DNA of 64,000 bases from contig JAMXSV010000006.1 in the NCBI GenBank assembly GCA_027559495.1, forward strand, positions 558,001-622,000. Direction: 5' to 3'. Below the pieces are notes generated by a model. The model had not been told where the DNA came from. It was given only the letters and a program-made list of their open reading frames with translations, and searched no databases. Position 1 is the first letter of the stretch. Each line of letters starts with the position of its first letter. Position numbers and translations under genes: made by a program. Positions 56,929 through 64,000 of this stretch are shown here, piece by piece. This stretch comes from Aurifilum marmelostoma (taxonomy: Eukaryota; Ascomycota; Sordariomycetes; Diaporthales; Cryphonectriaceae).

Positions 56929-58631
56929 GAACATATCGCGGGTGTCGGGTGGGGTGGATGGATAGATAGACGGGTGCTCTATTGATGTCTGCTGTTTGTG
57001 CGTGAAGCGACGGGTGGAGATTACAGTTGTTGGTAGACACAATCTGGCAGTGATCCGTTTGGGGGGGGGGGGAAGAGACGACGACTGTGGATAAAAGCGT
57101 GCACATTGTGAGCGGGATAGATGATTCTTCTGACTGCGGCATGGCCTATATGAGGCCGTTGCCTCAGCTGTCTGCAGGATCACGACAATGTATGAGCCTG
57201 TACACAAAGCTCTCTTCTCGATTCCGTTCTATCCATCAGTTACTGTGTTGTGCCTGCATCATCACATGAAATTTGCTGCAGCCACCACACATGCCACCAA
57301 TACACGAAACACCACCAACCACAAAGAAAAAGGCACATGGAAGCGAATCTTTTGATTAATCCATATACGCTTCAAGTTTCGTCATTCGCAAGACGAAAGC
57401 CAGGGACCTGTATGCAGGTCATCTGATTGTCCATATTATTATCCTACAAAACCATCAACAGCCAAGACAAGGGGGAAGAGAGAGAGAGAAGAAGTCAGTC
57501 TCATCATAGAGAAGAACTCCCCGAGCATAGAGGCGGGATTCCCTTCCCCTCTCAGTTCCCGTGGACCCCCCCCCCCCCGTTCGTATCAATCTCATATAGA
57601 CTGAGTGAGTGCTAGAACTCCTCCATCCATTCCTTTCCTTTCCTTTGGCCTCTCCCTGAAACGCCGGAACCGGTTTGAACGCCATGCTTCCCAAACCACC
57701 CTTTAATGCACTTTCCGGATATCCTCCTTTCGGTGTTTGTACAGACCCTGAACAGGGTAAAAAAGAAAAAAAAAAAGAAAAAGTATTAGACAAGAGAAAG
57801 ATGAAAATCCCCCGGTCCTCGAATTGGTGGCGAATAGGTGTATACACTTCTTTTTTTTCCCCCTTTCTTGTTTTGGCCTTTTACCACGGCCAACATCGAC
57901 CAGTGAGTGTGCCTCTGATTAAGTGTCTTGTGGGACAAGACCCATCCCGGCTCACATCTGCAAGCAAGCACAGATCTCATCATGCCTTGCCTTCCCTAAT
58001 CGCTTTGGAAAAGCTGGATGATCGAGGCGGTTCTCGTGACGAGCTTTGCGTGCAAGAAGCCAGTCACCCTATCAAGCGACGCATGCCTGTCATGGTGACC
58101 GCCAGTGACAGAGCCAATCGGCACTCTCTCGTGAGCAGCTAAATGCAGCTGTTTGTCCAGGTGACGCTAGGGCCCGCTGCGGACGGTGTCACCATTTCAA
58201 GTGACGCAGCAGGCTCGTTGTAACCAAGTTGCGTAGCAAAGTCATCAAGGGCAGCAGAGCAAGCTGACAGCCAAGGACTTCCCTCAGACCCCTCGGTTTG
58301 CCGTCTCGACATTGAGCATCAATCCAGCCTCAAAAGTCCTCCAATCGCGCATCCAAATCATCGTCATTATTTTGCCCTCGCTCACGATCGATCCGTCTCC
58401 CCTGAGCAGCAGGGTGTTGCTGACAGCAATTCGACCAGAGCTATGTCCTCGCCCCTCAAGAGAAAGGGAGAAAACCCGCAGGATGACTCGATCAGTCATC
58501 GGTCCTGCAATTGCCCTCTTGCGCCACTTCTACCCAACCGTCTCTGCGGTAGAAGCAGGCGTCGTCGGGCTAGCCAGCTGGGTCGTTTCCTCACTCCAAT
58601 CCCGCAACTGCGGCTCCGGATTCTCGATTCC
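56929..58631. other. Convergent 3' spacer before TAF2
   Basis: It lies between the 3' ends of the acidic protein gene (+) and TAF2 (-). Features are a G12 run near 57060, a C10 run near 57570 and CTTTC repeats near 57630-57648. No gene is supported. Confidence 0.5.
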
Positions 58632-61600
58632 CTAGATGAAAGAACCACTAGAGTTCCGCGACATCGAAGGGGGCACTGGACTACCCAGTTGAGTCTGCGA
58701 AAGCGGCTGCGATGAAGACCTCGAGGAAGCCCTGGAAGCCGCTTCCTTCAGCGCCTTGGTGCTCATCTTCAGTTTGACTATCTTGCGCCTGGGCTGGTTA
58801 GGGTCAGTAGGTGGGCGAGACACCGCAGGCGAGCCAGAGCTGGAAGGTGCCGGGTTGGACCGCGGGATTGCCATCTGTTTATTGGGCGGCGAACCAGACC
58901 CCGATCCTGAAGGCAGGGGCTTGCGAACTTTGCCATTGGATAGCGGGGTTCGCTGCTGCTGAGATGCTGATGGCTGTGACGTCGAGCCGGCGCTCAGGGT
59001 TGATGTGAATGAGACCTTTGGGCTGTCCCTGTTGCCGTTGCTCGGCGACGGGCCTCGTGGGAGGGGTGACGTAGCTTGCACACGGGCTCGGGCCGCCGGT
59101 GTGGCGGTGATGGAGTCCGCAGGGGTCGTCTTGCCACTGGACGATGCGATGCGCGCCACCATCTGCCGCTGTGCGTCTGTGAGCTTGTCCTTGCGATACT
59201 TCATGGTGACTATCTTACGGCGGCTGCGCGAGGGCCCAGCCGGTGCGTCCGTCTCAGCCAGCTTGCGCTTCTTCGAGGTCTTGCTAGCCTTGACGCTGAC
59301 GGTGGGCCGGGCGGGCTCAATGGCAGATGACACTGTAGCGGCGGGTGGCACTGCAGATGTCAGGTTGGTGGCTGAACGGCCTTGAACGGCGATACTATTG
59401 TCTCGCTCAGGCTCCACAGGGCGAGGGCTTGCGACTGCGATAGACGGCTGGCGGGAAGGAGGAGCTGGCGAGGGTGCAGACGCCGGCGCCGCGGCCTTTG
59501 TAAAGGTACCCGTACGAGAGATCTTGATCTTGTTCTTCGGCTTCTCCGCCTTCTCCTTCTCCTTCTCCGGTGGTGGGATGGGGCGAGCCCCCTGGGACAG
59601 GCGCGGCCGAAAGTACGGGGACATTAGAAGTGGGCGCAGGCGCCGCAGGCGCCGCAGGCGCGGCAACAGGCATTCTGGCCTCGGCTGGGAAGGCTTCCTC
59701 GTGCTTTCTCTTCTTGAGCGCTGTCTTGTGGGTCTGTTTGAAGTTCAAGACGAGCGACTGCGGCTTTTGTCAGCAAATGCTTAGGCATGAACGAAGGATC
59801 CTGGAGAGGCAGTTGAAACTTACCCGGCCGGGTTTGTGAGAAGCCTTGTTCACTGTCCACCGTGCCGGATACTTCATCGTGACCAGCATCTCGTGCTCCT
59901 CCGAGAACAAGGTGGCGCAGAGCTCGAGCAGGTTCCTCTTCTCGGCCACGCCGATGACCGGGGAGTCGAGAGCCTTCCAGAGCTCCTTCTGCAGGTCCTC
60001 ATCGTCCTCAACCACATCTTTCAGAGCCTTGATCGCAGTTGTGATGTCCTTCTGACGGGCAATCTTCTCCTGCCTGCGCTTGATGACGTCGTCGCTCTGC
60101 TCGACAATCAGATCACCATCATCGTCCTCGTCCATCATGAGAAGGCCATCATTCTCAGCAGCACCTTCACCCGCCTGGACCGGCTTCGCATCAGATGCGC
60201 GCTGTATCTCCATCTCTCCAAAGGCAATAGCGGCCAGCCCGCGCGTGAAGAGTTTGAACAGCCGGTCTCTGACGTACGGCGACCTGTTCGTGCTGATCTC
60301 GGCAACGAGGAGTCTCATCACCGCGGGACGCAGAAGATAGCCGAGCTCGACCAGGGCCTCGAACGCCTTGAGCTGGACAGTGTAGTTGTTCTGAGGCAGT
60401 GTGTACTGGGCAAAGCACTTAGGGTCGATCCTGATGACACCGCTCTTCATCAGCTTCATCTTGGCATCGAGAGCCGCAACAACCCAGATGTTGTTGTGCG
60501 TTCCTATCCACTCGTCCATGTTCTCGTATCGCTGGATCTGCTCAACAGCCTTGTCCACGAAGGAGCGCATCTCCGGGTCGAGTGCCGCCTGGTTCGGACT
60601 GTTTGTGTTGGCACGGATCAGGCTGGTCGCGAGCGCCTCCAAGAGCTTGGCGACATAGACCTGGTCCGAGTAGGGGTTCTCGTCATTATTGTTAAAGACC
60701 AGCTGGTCGAGGATCAACTGCCGCGCCTCCTTTGGACAGAACGCCTGCCCTCCACGGATCTTGGCCAGGGCCATGGGTATGACTTCCTGGACATAGTACT
60801 CCTTCTTGTTAGAGAAGTCATTAGGCCGTGGCGTTGTTGTGTCTGGGTAGCAGAAGAACTTCTTGTAGACGCGGATGAGATGATGCATGCCCCTGAAGTT
60901 GTTGGCGGGCTCTGCATGACGGGTGAGCGCGTTGGCCGCCATTGTCCGGATCCCATAGTAGTACCGGTTGTCGTAGAGGGTCCTCAGCAGCATGGTGGTC
61001 TGAATGTTGCTGGGTGCGTTGCGGGTGAGCGTCAACATGGACTCCACCTGCCCAGCAATATCCCTATCCTGCTGGAGCTGTGCCACCGTCATATACACTT
61101 TGAAGTTGGTCTGCAGGTCAAAGATCCACTCAAAATCGCAGTCGACCCTTATCCATTCATACGATTCTTGGTCCATCTGGCTCTGCATGTCGTTGTCCCA
61201 ATCCACGAGCTTCCAGTTCGCCATGTCCTCGTCGCTGACGAGAACATCCCCAAACATGCTGAGGTTATGGCCCTGGTCATCATCGTCGTCGTGCGCGTCC
61301 TCCTCCATCCGATCCGGATCGCGGACGGCAGATTTAGCCTGCTCCTTGGCCTTCTTACTCTGCCTCGTCCGCTTGATACGCTTGTACTTGGTGTTGTACG
61401 GCATGGAGAGCCGGGAGCCCTTAGTCGCCGCCGCATCCAGCTTGATCTCGAGACAGTGCTCGTAAGGTGTCCCGTCCGCCTCGTGGACTCGAAATGTCAT
61501 GGGCCCCGTAAAGGTCAGAGGAACCTCGCTGGCCTCGACCTTGTGCCGCTCCTCGACAATGTCTCTCCAGAAGTCGTGCTTCTCCAGCTGGCGCGGCTCC

Positions 61601-63477
61601 TGTGCCCATTTGACCTGGTTCTGGATGACTGTCACCTCTACCTCCAGTCTCTTCTTGTTGAAGCGCTGGGTGACGTGGAACCTGGGACAGCCGGCCCCGA
61701 AGATCCACTGGTCCCAGAAGTCCTCAAGGCGAAGCCTTCCCTTCTTCTCGCACTGTCTGCGGAACTGCTCTGAGGACACGACAAAGTTGGCCGCGACGTT
61801 CTGGTTCTCGGCTGTCATGGACTCTCTCAGACGCTGCGACATGACGCGGGTCACTCCAGAGCTATTGGATGACTTCATCAGCCGCCGGTCCAGGATGAAG
61901 ACGACCAAGGGTGCTTTGAGGGCCATGAAGTCCATCTCGAAATCGCCCAGGTGAAGGATCCGTCCGAGCTCATGCAGGGAGGGGCGCCCGTGATCGACCT
62001 CGGTCAGTCTCTCGGCCAGCACTCTCATCTGAAATCGGTAGTAGTTGTTGCCAGCCAATTTCCGGAGATACAGGTCTGTCATGTAGTATGCGAGGCCGAC
62101 GACGATCCAGGTATCGGTGCGCTCATTAGGACTGATGTAGACACCAAAGTACTGGCTCGCGAAGGCGTGCACAAGCTGCCTCGTGACCTCGATCTCGGTA
62201 TCAATTACGTCCTCCGGGTAGAGGAGCCGGGAGCTGGCCAGAGAAAAGCCCTGCAAAGGAACGGTGTCGTCTACCATGTCATCCACGAAGCATATCTTGT
62301 AGCTGTTCTCATCAAACGGATACTTTGAAAACGTGAGGGTGAAGAAATCGGCCGCATTGGCGAGCGGCTGACAGGTATTGCACACTTCTTCACGACGGTG
62401 CGGCAGGCAGTAGCCATGGATCTTGACGGCATTGCCGGCGAGCTTCGCCTCGTCCTCCTCGGAACGGTAGGCTGAAAACAGATCCACATCCTCGAACGGG
62501 CCGACGGCGAAGCCAATGTGCTGGGCGCCGACGAATCGGGCCTCGAACTCCATCACCTTCTTCCTGTTGTCATCGGCGTCGTCGTGTTCACCGACGAGGG
62601 TCCCAGAGCACACGGCAGTCATGTCCAAAAGCTTGTCCTCCTCGGTCAGCACATAGGTCCCGCGCTTCTGCGCGTTCTTCTTGGCGCTCGAGGTGGCCAC
62701 CGCACTGGTGGCGTGGGCGTGCGAGGCGAGCTGCTGCTCGAGCACATCGGCCACAGTACGCGGGAACTTGAGGCAGATCCTCCACTGCAGAACCCTGGTG
62801 CGATCGTCAACACATGGAAAGAGAGAGCTGACATAGCCAGGCTCGAGCGAGTGGCGTGTAAAGGCGTGGGGGTAGCGGTCATCGCCCTCGTCGACACCAA
62901 CAAACTGCAGGCCGTCCCGCAAGGTCGTGATCTGAAAGGGTATGGTGATCTCAAACATATTGAGATCGAGCGGACCTGACGGACCCGACACGCCAGGAGT
63001 CTGTGGCTTGAGCCTGATCTTGTCCGGGCGGAGCCAGATGCGCAGATCTCCTACCGCCGGCTGGCAGCCCTTCTGGTCCCTACCACTCAAGGGCAGCTCC
63101 GGGCGCACGACAGGCTCGAGAGGTCTCATGCGCGCCGTGCGGAGGTGGTGCTGATGCGCGCCCCATGTGTACCCGGCCGGTGTCTCCATCAATGTGTATG
63201 GGTCCTTGTACTCGACCTTCACCTTCTGGTTGTTGACGGTGACGGCGTCCTTGTCGATCTCGCACTGCCGGGCGTCGAGGGTGACATATTCAAGGTCGTC
63301 GCCCAGCTTGAAGATCTTGATCGTGGTGGTGCCCTTGACCTGCTTGGCGCGAAAGGAGAGGTCCAGCTCGACGCGCTGCTCGAGGATCACGAAAGGTTCG
63401 TACTGGACGGGTCCATCGCCAGGACGAGCACCCTTTGCCGTCGCGGCGGCCGCGCCGCTGTCCAACGCGCTCGGCAT
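58632..63477 (-). CDS. TAF2: TFIID subunit TAF2, one apparent frame shift in the C-terminal exon
   Basis: Two exons (63477-59824 and 59757-58632) encode about 1592 residues once one base is dropped from the C5 run at 59588-59592. The start is the ATG of MPSALDSG; the upstream open frame relies on a TTG. TAF2 is the M1-aminopeptidase-like subunit of TFIID that contacts promoter DNA around the initiator. Seen here are VELDLSFRAKQVKGTTTIKI, FVGVDEGDDRYPHAF, YVSSLFPCVDDRT and VKIHGYCLPH. Further on come FASQYFGVYISPNERTDTWIVVGLAYYMTDLYL (the peptidase-like region, without an HExxH zinc site, as expected for TAF2), WDQWIFGAGCPRFHV and HEAT-like helical repeats. The C-terminal exon is Pro/Ala/Ser-rich and basic, with two RRKIV motifs (RRKIVTMKYRK and RRKIVKLKMS). 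The 66-nt intron is phase 0. Without correction the C-terminal 320 residues are lost. Confidence 0.93.
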
Positions 63478-64000
63478 CTCGAAGATGGATTGCAGGAGGG
63501 ATGTGCTCAGGGAAGCAAGTAGACTCCTGAGGGTCGACGCGACGCGAAAGCGCAGTGCACAAGGAAAAACCCAGGCAACCTCTCCCCCCAACCCTCAACA
63601 ACCGCGGGTTGCCAGAGCACCTGCGACAGCAGGATGGGGGGTTTCGCGCAGGTCGCCTGTTCGTACGGTGTAGCGTCGCGGATGAGAAAGCTCTGATGGG
63701 AAGCTGGTATCGAAGATTCGGCTGTAGAATGCCACGGAACAGCAAGGCCGTATGGAATGCGAATCCGATGTCGTGTCGGAAGCAAGAGGTTTGGATGAAT
63801 TTACACGACGAAGTGGAAGAAGGAGGGGAAGGTAGGCCTGGTAGCTAGCAATAGCAGTCAAGCTGGGCCCCTAACAACAGCTGCCCATTTAGCGCACAGG
63901 CCACTGGGGCAGATGTGAAGTACATTTACCTACACCACTTCTCCACGCAGCTGCCCCTCCCAGGAAGTCGGTTATTTATTGCAAGGGATCTGGCGTAGTT
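63478..64000. other. TAF2 upstream region
   Basis: This is the 5' flank of TAF2 (-) to the window edge. Nothing beyond the presumed promoter and leader is recognised. Confidence 0.45.

Noticed and set aside
59836..61773. 645-codon open frame on the + strand, antisense to TAF2
   Set aside because: It is an exact antisense shadow of conserved TAF2 coding sequence. G/C-rich third positions keep the complementary frame open. Its His/Leu/Val-rich product matches nothing.
1..64000. tRNA or 5S rRNA genes
   Set aside because: I looked for GGTTCRA B-box and 5S-like internal promoter sequences on both strands. The few partial matches lacked the surrounding stems. A covariance-model search would settle this.

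Overview
The window is nuclear DNA of a filamentous ascomycete, most likely a Sordariomycete. The evidence is GC-rich third codon positions, many 50-100 nt introns with GTRNGT donors, CTGAC-like branch sites and YAG acceptors, pyrimidine-rich tracts before start codons, and multi-kilobase intergenic spacers. It also carries genes such as the exon-junction protein Y14, which intron-poor yeasts lack. I see no transposon, tRNA, rRNA, CRISPR or viral sequence and no secondary-metabolite cluster. This is mostly a housekeeping chromosome segment.

Layout. 1-10 kb: a LicD-family protein (+), a KDEL-receptor (ERD2)-like protein (+), a secreted GH76 mannanase-like protein (-) and a FAD monooxygenase (-). 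11-19 kb: Y14 (+) and a very large PhoD-like metallophosphatase (-). 19-29 kb: a 4 kb spacer, kexin KEX2 (+) and sorting nexin SNX4 (-) with an unusual open frame after its stop. 30-38 kb: the mitochondrial LETM1/Mdm38 protein (-), a berberine-bridge-type FAD oxidoreductase (+) and a mitochondrial-type adenylate kinase (+). 39-44 kb: histone acetyltransferase GCN5 (-) with a long in-frame upstream coding region, then OST5 (+) and the checkpoint clamp gene RAD1 (+). 43.6-51.3 kb: a 7.7 kb stretch with no supportable gene. 51-57 kb: two low-complexity proteins of unknown function (+). 58.6-63.5 kb: TFIID subunit TAF2 (-).

Several products share the secretory and glycosylation route: LicD, the ERD2-like receptor, GH76, KEX2 and OST5. 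Others work in nuclear information processing: Y14, GCN5, RAD1 and TAF2. They are not arranged as a cluster, and nothing suggests co-regulation.

The most striking pattern is that six otherwise intact genes are each broken by one or two single-base frame shifts, seven in all. Six of the seven fall in short G or C runs. Removing or adding one base restores a family-like protein, and where an intron follows it also restores the exact splice phase. These are best read as base-calling errors in the assembly, but they decide how six genes are annotated. Two further points deserve attention: the 167-codon open frame directly after the SNX4 stop, and the roughly 400-codon coding-like region fused in frame to the 5' end of GCN5.
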